64,000 bases of DNA from JBCBDX01 sp039815825. Lineage in GTDB: Bacteria; Pseudomonadota; Alphaproteobacteria; Rhizobiales; Rhizobiaceae. Positions 1-7,465 of this stretch are shown in pieces. Where the stretch lies: NCBI GenBank assembly GCA_039815825.1, contig JBCBYO010000007.1:1-64000 (forward strand), read 5' to 3'. Numbering within the stretch: the stretch's first letter is position 1; each line of letters opens with the position of its first letter. Made by a program: the position numbers and the translations under genes. A model generated the notes under the pieces. It searched no databases. It had not been told where the DNA came from and worked only from the letters and a program-made list of their open reading frames with translations.

Positions 1-130
1 CTACGTGGACGATCGGACCATCGACAGCCACATCAAAAGGCTACGCAAAAAATTCAAAATTGTCGACGACAGTTTTGAGATGATCGAAACGCTCTACGGG
101 GTCGGCTACCGCTTCCGCGAAGCGGCATAA
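1..130 (+). CDS. chvI: Response regulator ChvI, C-terminal end (partial)
   Basis: Only the last 42 codons are present, read from base 2, ending in TAA. They encode the end of an OmpR/PhoB-type winged-helix DNA-binding domain: the recognition-helix stretch with DSHIKRLRKKF followed by the wing with YGVGYRFRE. The gene is cut by the window edge, so the receiver domain is not seen. The assignment to ChvI rests on the sensor kinase gene directly downstream, which has the ChvG architecture. ChvI is the response regulator of the rhizobial ChvG/ChvI (ExoS/ChvI) system, which controls envelope, exopolysaccharide and acid-response genes. The OmpR-family domain is certain; the name is inferred from context. 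Confidence 0.85.
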   Translation, partial: YVDDRTIDSHIKRLRKKFKIVDDSFEMIETLYGVGYRFREAA

Positions 131-160
131 ACGGATAAAAGGACAAAAAGAGATTAGGGT

Positions 161-194
161 GCACGCCTTTTGTGGAAGGCGTGCTATAGTTTTT
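161..194 (+). terminator. Hairpin with T-run between chvI and chvG (terminator or attenuator)
   Basis: A perfect 9-bp stem (161-169 with 176-184, arms GCACGCCTT/AAGGCGTGC) and a 6-nt loop are followed by TATAGTTTTT. This has the form of an intrinsic terminator. It lies in the 68-bp gap between chvI and chvG and ends about 10 bases before the chvG start. It could partly uncouple chvG from chvI transcription or hide the chvG ribosome-binding region; no clear Shine-Dalgarno sequence precedes chvG. The structure is seen; its function is inferred. Confidence 0.55.
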
Positions 195-198
195 GGTC

Positions 199-1992
199 AT
201 GGCGGCTGATACCGATCATATCGGCGTTGAAGTGAAGCGTTCTGCGGTGAAACGGCAAAATCGCCCAGTTTTACCTCGGATCGCAGGATCTATCGGCGCT
301 GCTTCTCTCGGTTTTTTCCGGCGATATCTGTTTTCGTCAATTACCCGCCGTATCATCATTCTCAACCTGGTCGCTCTCGTCCTGTTTATGTCGGGCATTT
401 TGTACTTGAACCAGTTTCGCGATGGGTTGATTGACGCGCGAATGGAAAGCTTGATGACGCAGGGCGAGATTATCGCCGGAGCGATCGCCGCGTCAGCTAC
501 CATCGAAACCGACACGATCATCATTGATCCGGAAACAATTTTGGAGCTGCAAGCCGGCGAGACAGCAATCCCTTCGGTAGATCCACTCGACAATCTGGCT
601 TTTCCGATAGACCCAGAGCGGGTGGCCCCGGTGCTGCGCCGGTTGATTTCACCAACGCGGACAAGGGCGCGTATCTACGACCGCGATGCGAACCTTTTGC
701 TGGATTCAAGGCACCTTTATTCAAGCGGACAGATCCTCAGGTACGAACTTCCGGACACAGACGCTAACGAGGATCGGAGTATCTTGGAACAGATTGGAGG
801 CTCTATCCGCTCCTTCTTTCGACGCAACGATCTGCCCGTCTACCGCGAAACGCCTGGCGGATCGGGCTCCGAATACACTGAGGTTATTCGCGCATTGTCG
901 GGTTCCAGGCAATCTATTGAGCGCATCTCGGAAGATGGCGAGATGATAGTGTCGGTTGGCATTCCTATCCAAAGGTTCCGTGCCGTTTTGGGCGTTCTAC
1001 AGCTTTCAACCCAAGGGGCGGACATTGACGAGATTGTGGAAGCTGAGCAATTCGCGATGTTTCGGGTGTTTGCCGTTGCGTTGCTGGTGAACATATTCCT
1101 GTCGCTTCTGCTGGCCGGCACGATCGCGACGCCGCTTAGAAGATTGTCGGCAGCGGCGGTGCGCGTTCGCCAATCAATTAAAATGCGAGAGGAGATACCG
1201 GACTTCTCCGGGCGGCAAGATGAGATTGGCAATCTATCGCTGGCGCTACGCGAGATGACCACATCGCTTTACGCGCGTATCGATGCAATTGAGAGCTTTG
1301 CGGCCGATGTCAGTCACGAGCTGAAAAATCCGCTCACGTCGCTTCGCTCAGCCGTGGAAACGCTTCCCCTTATCAAGACTGAAGAACAGCGTAGCAAACT
1401 CTTGATGGTCATTCAGCATGATATTGGGCGCCTCGATCGATTGATTACCGATATCTCAGACGCTTCACGCCTCGACGCAGAACTGGCTCGTGAGGATGAC
1501 GAGCTTGTAGATCTTGAGAAGCTGCTCGGTGACCTCGTTACTGTTTTCACTGAAAGCCGTATCGGCGAATTCAAATTGAAGTTGCGGGTTGAGCGTCGAT
1601 CTCCACATGAAACTTTTATTGTCAATGGTCACGAGTCACGCATTGGGCAGGTAGTTACAAACCTGATTGAAAATGCACGATCATTCATCCCTAAGGAAAA
1701 TGGCCGCATTGACGTGGTACTCCACAGGACCGGCGCATGGCGCGAAATTCTCGTGGAAGACAATGGTCCTGGAATCGAGGTCGAGAACGTCGAAAAAATA
1801 TTTCAGCGTTTCTACACCGACCGCCCAAGCACAGAGGCTTTTGGCAACAATTCCGGGCTTGGACTTTCCATTTCACGCCAAATAATCGAAGCTCATAACG
1901 GGACATTGACCGCTGAGAATATTCTCGATCTCCATGAAGCGACAAAGGTACTTGGCGCGCGCTTTATAATCAGGCTCCCAACCAATGGCTGA
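199..1992 (+). CDS. chvG: Sensor histidine kinase ChvG/ExoS
   Basis: Inner-membrane sensor kinase, partner of the ChvI regulator just upstream. The 597-residue protein has a cytoplasmic N-terminus, a first membrane segment at about 50-70, a periplasmic sensor region, a second membrane segment at about 288-312 and a HAMP linker. The HisKA domain has phospho-acceptor His373 in DVSHELKNPL, and the HATPase domain has N box NLIENA near 487, G1 box DNGPGI near 520 and G2 box GLGLSIS near 553. All catalytic motifs are intact. ATG 199 is preferred over the in-frame TTG at 193. Its end overlaps hprK by 8 bp, so kinase and PTS genes are probably co-transcribed. In rhizobia ChvG is held inactive by the periplasmic protein ExoR; that partner is not in this window. 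Confidence 0.93.
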   Translation: MAADTDHIGVEVKRSAVKRQNRPVLPRIAGSIGAASLGFFRRYLFSSITRRIIILNLVALVLFMSGILYLNQFRDGLIDARMESLMTQGEIIAGAIAASATIETDTIIIDPETILELQAGETAIPSVDPLDNLAFPIDPERVAPVLRRLISPTRTRARIYDRDANLLLDSRHLYSSGQILRYELPDTDANEDRSILEQIGGSIRSFFRRNDLPVYRETPGGSGSEYTEVIRALSGSRQSIERISEDGEMIVSVGIPIQRFRAVLGVLQLSTQGADIDEIVEAEQFAMFRVFAVALLVNIFLSLLLAGTIATPLRRLSAAAVRVRQSIKMREEIPDFSGRQDEIGNLSLALREMTTSLYARIDAIESFAADVSHELKNPLTSLRSAVETLPLIKTEEQRSKLLMVIQHDIGRLDRLITDISDASRLDAELAREDDELVDLEKLLGDLVTVFTESRIGEFKLKLRVERRSPHETFIVNGHESRIGQVVTNLIENARSFIPKENGRIDVVLHRTGAWREILVEDNGPGIEVENVEKIFQRFYTDRPSTEAFGNNSGLGLSISRQIIEAHNGTLTAENILDLHEATKVLGARFIIRLPTNG

Positions 1993-2446
1993 ACCCCTTT
2001 TGGTTCACGGCACCTGCATCAGCATTGAGGGTACCGGTATTTTGATCCGGGGTGCATCGGGAACGGGTAAGACACAAACAGCCTTATGCCTTTTCAGGCG
2101 TCTTAAACCCCACATCCAGAATTGCTTTTTTGTAACCGACGACCAAACGCTGCTGACTGAAGATGTGGCGCTTCAAGCGCTCGTCGCATCATGCCCAGAA
2201 CCGATCTGCGGCAAAATTGAAGTTTTCGGCTTTGGCATTATCGAAGATCATTCCATGTTCTGCCAAAGCGCCACCATTGGTCTTCTCGTTGATCTTGTGG
2301 ACGATCGTCAGGTTGCGCGGATGGCTCCCGAGACCGAAGTTGATTTACTTGGCTTTCGTTTGCCACGGCTGCTCTTACCAATGAGAAAACCTGACCTTTG
2401 TGTGAACGCCATAGTCGCAGCCATTTATGGGCACGCCCGTTTTTGA
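1985..2446 (+). CDS. hprK: HPr kinase/phosphorylase, short alphaproteobacterial form
   Basis: Phosphorylates, and in the full-length family dephosphorylates, a serine of HPr. The 153-residue protein is only the C-terminal catalytic half of the roughly 310-residue Firmicutes enzyme, which is the normal form in alphaproteobacteria. Visible features are the P-loop GASGTGKT at about 23-30, the acidic TDDQ segment near 50 and the EVFGFGII segment near 79 that resembles the HprK signature. It overlaps chvG by 8 bp and is followed by EIIA and HPr genes, so the substrate is encoded in the same cluster. This fits a purely regulatory PTS linked to the ChvG/ChvI system. Confidence 0.9.
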   Translation: MAEPLLVHGTCISIEGTGILIRGASGTGKTQTALCLFRRLKPHIQNCFFVTDDQTLLTEDVALQALVASCPEPICGKIEVFGFGIIEDHSMFCQSATIGLLVDLVDDRQVARMAPETEVDLLGFRLPRLLLPMRKPDLCVNAIVAAIYGHARF

Positions 2447-2569
2447 GGACATTTGAGCGCATCGTAAACCAATGCGATCTTTTGCGCTTGAAATGGATGA
2501 AAAAAAACGCGGTAATAGGTTAGGGACCGCAGCGCAAAAGAATGAAAATCCCTGCGGACGGGAAATGCA

Positions 2570-2974
2570 ATGATAGGCATCGTTCTGGTGACGCATGGCG
2601 CGCTCGCTACCTCGTTTAAAGACGCGGTTGAACATGTGGTCGGAGAGCAAGAGCGATTTGCCACAATATGCATCGAAGCCGACGACGACATGGAAGAGCG
2701 GCGGCGAGACATCATTGAGGCAATTGCGGCCGTGGATCGCGGAAATGGTGTCGTTGTCGTTACTGACATGTTCGGCGGTACGCCGTCCAACTTAGCTATC
2801 TCGCTGATGGAGCCAGGTCGGATCGAGATTGTGGCCGGTGCCAATCTACCGATGTTGATCAAGCTGGCGCGGGTCCGAAACAGCCAGGACATTAATCAAT
2901 CAATTGTTGAAGCTACGGAAGCCGGGCGCAAATATATTAATGTTGCGAGCCAGTTGCTCACCGCACGTGGATGA
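2570..2974 (+). CDS. PTS EIIA component, mannose (ManX) family
   Basis: Soluble 134-residue EIIA of the mannose/sorbose family. The N-terminal strand ends in THGALA, giving His9 as the expected phospho-acceptor, and the FGGTPSN loop typical of the family is present near residue 67. No membrane EIIC or EIID or EIIB partner is encoded nearby, so it most likely works in a regulatory phosphorelay and not in sugar uptake. The start codon ATG 2570 follows a 123-bp gap after hprK. The stop overlaps the HPr start in an ATGA arrangement, so the two are translationally coupled. Rhizobial homologues are called PtsM or ManX-like EIIA. Confidence 0.88.
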   Translation: MIGIVLVTHGALATSFKDAVEHVVGEQERFATICIEADDDMEERRRDIIEAIAAVDRGNGVVVVTDMFGGTPSNLAISLMEPGRIEIVAGANLPMLIKLARVRNSQDINQSIVEATEAGRKYINVASQLLTARG

Positions 2975-3273
2975 CCATGAGTTCTACCAACAACGATGAC
3001 GGCTGGATCTGCTCGGATTTGGAAGTCGTAAACCGACGCGGATTGCACGCAAGAGCATCTGCAAAGTTTGTGCAAGTCTGTGAGCAATTTTCCGCTGACA
3101 TCACAGTTGAAAAAGATGGGACAACCGTCGGCGGGCAATCCATCATGGGATTGATGCTTTTGGCCGCGTCCAAGGGCTCAACCGTGCGGATCTGCGCCAA
3201 AGGTTTGGATGCCAACGACGCCTTGAATGCCATTCAACAACTGATGGCCGAACGTTTTGGCGAAGAAGCGTAG
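2971..3273 (+). CDS. ptsH: Phosphocarrier protein HPr
   Basis: HPr-family phosphocarrier of 100 residues, with an N-terminal extension of about 11 residues compared with E. coli HPr. The histidine loop NRRGLHARASAKFV places the phospho-His at His26. The segment GGQSIMGLMLLAA places the HprK target serine at Ser57. It accepts phosphate from PEP through Enzyme I (not in the window) and hands it to the EIIA encoded just upstream. The start ATG at 2971 overlaps the EIIA stop; an in-frame ATG at 2977 is possible. Both the histidine and serine sites are intact, which agrees with the neighbouring hprK. Confidence 0.93.
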   Translation: MTMSSTNNDDGWICSDLEVVNRRGLHARASAKFVQVCEQFSADITVEKDGTTVGGQSIMGLMLLAASKGSTVRICAKGLDANDALNAIQQLMAERFGEEA

Positions 3274-3286
3274 CCATCATATCACG

Positions 3287-3306
3287 ATATAAAGATTTCT
3301 TTATAT
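3287..3306. promoter_or_regulatory. Perfect 20-bp palindrome upstream of ahcY, candidate operator
   Basis: Two 9-bp arms, ATATAAAGA (3287-3295) and TCTTTATAT (3298-3306), are separated by TT and match perfectly. The site is AT-rich in GC-richer surroundings, sits 63 bp before the ahcY start and has the symmetry of a dimeric regulator site. ArsR-family SahR repressors are known to control ahcY and the methionine cycle in many proteobacteria, so a SahR-like or other methionine-cycle regulator is a reasonable candidate. The palindrome is seen; the regulator is inferred and is not encoded in the window. Confidence 0.6.
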
Positions 3307-3369
3307 TGCCATTGCCGCGCCGATGCCCATTTGGTAAAGGCGCGCGCAATAGGCCTGATGGGAAAAAAT

Positions 3370-4764
3370 ATGACTGCACAAACCGATTACACCGTTGCCG
3401 ATATCAGTCTTGCTGATTTCGGCCGTAAGGAAATTGACATCGCTGAAACTGAAATGCCTGGCTTGATGGCATGCCGCGAAGAATTTGGCGCTTCCAAACC
3501 GCTGAGCGGTGCGCGTATTGTCGGGTCTCTTCACATGACGATCCAGACCGCCGTTCTGATTGAAACACTGGTGGAATTAGGCGCAGATGTTCGCTGGGCT
3601 TCTTGCAACATCTTCTCGACGCAAGATCACGCGGCTGCGGCAATCGCGCAAGCCGGGGTTCCAGTATTCGCCATCAAAGGGCAGACGCTGGAAGAGCATT
3701 GGGATTATTTGGACAAGTCATTTATGTTCGACGATGGCCCAAACATGATCCTTGATGATGGCGGCGATGCAACACTTTATGTCTTGCTTGGCGCCCGTGC
3801 TGAGGCTGGCGAAGACATCATTCCTGTTCCGCAATCAGAAGAGGAAGAAGTCATCAAGGCGCAGATCAAAAAGCGGATGGCGCAAAGCCCGGGCTGGTTC
3901 ACAAAGACCCGCGATCAAATCAAAGGCGTATCAGAAGAAACGACGACCGGCGTGAACCGCCTTTATCAGCTAGTTAAAGATGGTGAGCTGCCCTTCCCGG
4001 CAATCAACGTCAACGACTCGGTGACCAAATCAAAATTCGACAACAAGTATGGCTGTAAGGAGTCGCTCGTTGACGGCATTCGCCGCGCCACTGATACCAT
4101 GATGGCTGGTAAAACGGCGGTTGTGTGTGGCTATGGTGATGTTGGCAAAGGTTCTGCTGCCTCGCTACGCGGCGCCGGTGCACGCGTTAAAGTTACCGAG
4201 ATTGACCCGATCTGTGCGCTTCAAGCAGCCATGGACGGCTATGAAGTGACGACGTTGGAAGACGCGGTTGAAGACGGTGACATTTTCATCACGACGACCG
4301 GTAACAAAGACATTATTCGCATCGAACATATGCGCCAGATGAAAGATATGGCGATTGTCGGCAATATCGGCCACTTCGACAATGAGATCCAAGTCGCTTC
4401 TCTGCGCAACCTGAAGGTCACCAACATCAAAGACCAGGTCGATATGTACGAGATGCCTTCCGGCAACCGCATGATCCTGCTATCCCAAGGCCGTCTGCTG
4501 AACCTTGGTAATGCTACAGGTCACCCTTCTTTCGTGATGTCAGCGTCCTTCACCAACCAGGTATTGGCTCAAATCGAGCTTTGGAAAAACGGTGAAAACT
4601 ACAACAACGACGTCTACATCCTGCCTAAAGAGCTCGATGAGAAGGTAGCCCGACTGCATCTGGCAAAAATTGGTGCCAAATTGACTGAGCTGGCGCCTGA
4701 ACAAGCCGATTATATTGGCGTCAAAGTTGACGGCCCCTACAAGCCGGAACACTACCGCTACTGA
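3370..4764 (+). CDS. ahcY: Adenosylhomocysteinase (SAH hydrolase)
   Basis: Cytoplasmic NAD-dependent enzyme that splits S-adenosylhomocysteine into adenosine and homocysteine, removing the product inhibitor of methyltransferases. The 464-residue protein has the family landmarks: the N-terminal substrate domain with NIFSTQDHAAAA, the NAD-binding CGYGDVGKGSA motif, and the C-terminal DGPYKPEHYRY that completes the partner subunit's cofactor site. ATG 3370, preceded by GGGAA, gives the conserved N-terminus; an earlier in-frame TTG at 3331 would add 13 unlike residues. A perfect palindrome lies upstream and a strong terminator follows, so it is probably its own transcription unit. Confidence 0.97.
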   Translation: MTAQTDYTVADISLADFGRKEIDIAETEMPGLMACREEFGASKPLSGARIVGSLHMTIQTAVLIETLVELGADVRWASCNIFSTQDHAAAAIAQAGVPVFAIKGQTLEEHWDYLDKSFMFDDGPNMILDDGGDATLYVLLGARAEAGEDIIPVPQSEEEEVIKAQIKKRMAQSPGWFTKTRDQIKGVSEETTTGVNRLYQLVKDGELPFPAINVNDSVTKSKFDNKYGCKESLVDGIRRATDTMMAGKTAVVCGYGDVGKGSAASLRGAGARVKVTEIDPICALQAAMDGYEVTTLEDAVEDGDIFITTTGNKDIIRIEHMRQMKDMAIVGNIGHFDNEIQVASLRNLKVTNIKDQVDMYEMPSGNRMILLSQGRLLNLGNATGHPSFVMSASFTNQVLAQIELWKNGENYNNDVYILPKELDEKVARLHLAKIGAKLTELAPEQADYIGVKVDGPYKPEHYRY

Positions 4765-4784
4765 GCACATGTAGCCGACATTAT

Positions 4785-4818
4785 ACCCGCCAAGTCAAAC
4801 TTGGCGGGTTTATTTTTT
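4785..4818 (+). terminator. Intrinsic terminator after ahcY
   Basis: A perfect 10-bp stem (4785-4794 with 4800-4809, ACCCGCCAAG/CTTGGCGGGT), a 5-nt loop TCAAA and the T-rich tail TTATTTTTT begin 20 bp after the ahcY stop codon. This is a classical rho-independent terminator. Confidence 0.9.
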
Positions 4819-4939
4819 GTGCGGACTCTTTTCGTCGATTCGTACGAAAGGTATGGTGCAGTGATTCGGGTGCGTGTTTGCCGGTGGCCCAAAACGAGCC
4901 GTCAAGCAGGCCAGAGGGACGCTGAAACAAGGAACACCC

Positions 4940-7462
4940 ATGCCTGCGGATCTGCCAAACGCGAGCACGGCTGGAAGACAACACGCCAAGCGGTTCGGCA
5001 TTAAGATACTAAAAAAACTGACCCTCGGCTTTATAGGGGCGAGTGCGTTAACCAATGCTGCTTGGGCACAATTGCTCGGTGACGGCGAGATACCGCTAAT
5101 CTTCGGTCTGAAAGTGGAGACATTTCAGGTCATCCAATTGGCGGTCTTTGCCGGCGCTTTGATCGCCGCGTTTGTTTCAGCAGCCTGGTTGATCAAAGAA
5201 CGCGGTCGTATTGCCAGCCAAAATGCAGCCCTTCGAGGTAAACTGTCGGCCACAAACGCGCGCATGGCACAGTTGGAATCCCTGACCACAATTGAAGGGC
5301 AAAGGGCCATCATCTGGTCCTCTGATCCCAATGGGCCCATCATATTGGGGACGCTGGACGCACAAACAGGGGCACCGGAGCGCAATGGTGATTTTTTGGC
5401 CTTTGGCCGCTGGCTAACGGTTGAAAGCGCATCTCTTCTTTCGCGGGAAATCTCTGCCTTGCGCGAAAAAGCGCGCCCCTTTGGCATTTCGGTAGAAACA
5501 CGGGCGGGCACTTATCTGGATGTTACCGGCCGAACCTCGGTCGGTAGCGCTGTTGTGCGTTTTTCCAATCTTTCGCCGGTGCGCGAGCAATTGGCGCATC
5601 TGGACGCTGAACGCCGGCGCATAACCGACACATTGACCACCATGCAGGCTCTGCTTGATCGGGTGGACATTCCATTTTGGCTCCGCGGTGAAGACGGCAA
5701 GCTGACATGGACCAACCGCGCGTTCGTTACCGCTGTTGACTGCGACACGAGCGATGACGTCGTTGCAAAACAAAGTGAATTGTTTGGCTCCCAAGCGCGT
5801 GGAAAGGTTTATGAGGCTTTGGGTACGGGCGCCTATCATGGCAATCTCTCCACAGTGGTTGCCGGCGACCGCGTGATCTACGAAGTGACCGAGGCTCTGG
5901 GGCCGTTCGGCAGCGCCGGTCATGCCGTTGATCGAACCGAGACTGAAGCGGTGCGATCCGAATTGTCGCGGACCATTGAAAGCCACGAAGAGACGCTCAA
6001 CGAGCTCACCACCGCCGTCGCGATGTTTGATGCCACCGCAACGATGCTGTTTCACAACAACGCGTTTCAGGAGATTTGGGGGCTGGATGTCCCGTTCCTT
6101 GCGTCAAAGCCGACCATGGCAATGTTCCTCGACCGGATGCGCGAAGAAGGCCAATTACCGGAAATGCCGGAGTGGCGCCGATGGAAGCAAGATGTCTTGG
6201 ATTCCTTTAAGGCCGTCGAGCCGCAGTCATACCTTTGGCACCTGCCCGATCGCCGTACGGTTCGCGTTTTTGCCAATCCGCATCCGCGTGGTGGCATGAC
6301 GTGGATCTTTGAGAACCTGACCGAACGCATCAATCTTGAGAGCCAATACAAAACCATGCAGCGGGTTCAGGGGCAAACGCTCGACAACCTTGCCGAAGGC
6401 GTTGCGGTTTTTGCGTCCGATGGTCACTTGCAATTGGCCAATCCGGCCTTTGCGAAGTTCTGGGGCATCATGCACTTCATGAACAAAGAAAACGTGCATG
6501 TCCGCGACATCATTGCCCATCGCGAGACATTTGATGACGACACGACGGAACTTTGGGAGGAGTTCGCCGGGATCGTAACTGACTTTGCCGAAGACCGGGT
6601 GAACCTGACCGGGCGCACCCAAATTGATGACAAAACACTGTCTTGGATGGTGGTTCCACTACCCAACGGACAGACGATGATCACCTTCGTGGACATGTCT
6701 GCGGCCGAACAGGTTGAGCGGGCATTGAGGGACCGCAACGATGCGCTGGAACAAACCGCTGAACTTCGCAACCGGTTTATCAAACATGTCAGCCACGAGC
6801 TAAGGGCACCATTGACGACGATCAAAGGGTTTACCGACATGTTGCTCATGGGAACCGTTGGGGAGCTGACATCGTCGCAGGTGGAATATGTCACGCACAT
6901 TTCGTCTGCCTCCAATTCGTTGGTAAAAATCACTGACGCCATTCTCGATCTTGCATCGATTGACGCCGGGGTGATGGAACTAAACCCCACACAAACCGTA
7001 CCTGCTGAAATCATGGAGCAAGCGGCGACCGCCGTTCGTCCACGATTGGAAAAACATAATGTGTCGCTCACGCTGGAAACCACAGGGGCTCCCGACACGA
7101 TGGTTGCAGACCCAATGCGACTTAGGCAGGTGTTCGAAAATGTATTGAACAATGCAGCCGATTTTGCACCCGATGGTTCAACGGTTACCTTTACCTGCGC
7201 ACCTGGCGATACCGGCGTGGTTTTCACCATTGTTGACGAAGGTCCCGGATTATCGGTTGAAGACGCTGAGCAATTGTTTGAGCGCTTTCACACAGAGCAA
7301 TCCGGTCGTCAGCGGGGCGCAGGTTTGGGACTGGCGTTGGTCCGCAGCCTGATTGATCTGCACGGTGGCTCTGTTTCGATCAATTCCCGTGAGGGCGCGG
7401 GAACTGAAGTCATGATCAAGTTGCCGCGGGTACCCAAAAACCTGAGCGTGGCCGCCGAATAG
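4940..7462 (+). CDS. PAS-domain sensor histidine kinase, DivL-like architecture
   Basis: Membrane-anchored kinase of 840 residues. It has a hydrophobic stretch at about 22-43, a membrane segment at about 62-84, a short coiled coil, then several PAS-like segments with EDGKLTWTNRAF and FASDGHLQLANPAF. The HisKA domain has His619 in HVSHELRAPL, and the HATPase domain has NVLNNAADF near 734 and GAGLGLALV near 795. Length, membrane anchor and stacked PAS domains resemble DivL of Caulobacter, but DivL has Tyr at the phospho-acceptor position, whereas His is present here, so it should be able to autophosphorylate. ATG 4940 follows AAGGA; a GTG at 4874 is an alternative start. The next gene begins 3 bp after the stop. 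Confidence 0.85.
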   Translation: MPADLPNASTAGRQHAKRFGIKILKKLTLGFIGASALTNAAWAQLLGDGEIPLIFGLKVETFQVIQLAVFAGALIAAFVSAAWLIKERGRIASQNAALRGKLSATNARMAQLESLTTIEGQRAIIWSSDPNGPIILGTLDAQTGAPERNGDFLAFGRWLTVESASLLSREISALREKARPFGISVETRAGTYLDVTGRTSVGSAVVRFSNLSPVREQLAHLDAERRRITDTLTTMQALLDRVDIPFWLRGEDGKLTWTNRAFVTAVDCDTSDDVVAKQSELFGSQARGKVYEALGTGAYHGNLSTVVAGDRVIYEVTEALGPFGSAGHAVDRTETEAVRSELSRTIESHEETLNELTTAVAMFDATATMLFHNNAFQEIWGLDVPFLASKPTMAMFLDRMREEGQLPEMPEWRRWKQDVLDSFKAVEPQSYLWHLPDRRTVRVFANPHPRGGMTWIFENLTERINLESQYKTMQRVQGQTLDNLAEGVAVFASDGHLQLANPAFAKFWGIMHFMNKENVHVRDIIAHRETFDDDTTELWEEFAGIVTDFAEDRVNLTGRTQIDDKTLSWMVVPLPNGQTMITFVDMSAAEQVERALRDRNDALEQTAELRNRFIKHVSHELRAPLTTIKGFTDMLLMGTVGELTSSQVEYVTHISSASNSLVKITDAILDLASIDAGVMELNPTQTVPAEIMEQAATAVRPRLEKHNVSLTLETTGAPDTMVADPMRLRQVFENVLNNAADFAPDGSTVTFTCAPGDTGVVFTIVDEGPGLSVEDAEQLFERFHTEQSGRQRGAGLGLALVRSLIDLHGGSVSINSREGAGTEVMIKLPRVPKNLSVAAE

Positions 7463-7465
7463 GCG

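Noticed and set aside
3274..3369. SAH or SAM riboswitch before ahcY
   Set aside because: The leader is under 100 bases and shows only the palindrome. I could not find the multi-stem core expected of a riboswitch.
6424..7230. 268-codon open frame antisense to the PAS kinase
   Set aside because: It overlaps the HisKA and HATPase regions of an intact kinase. The Ser/Val/Arg-rich translation has no motifs.
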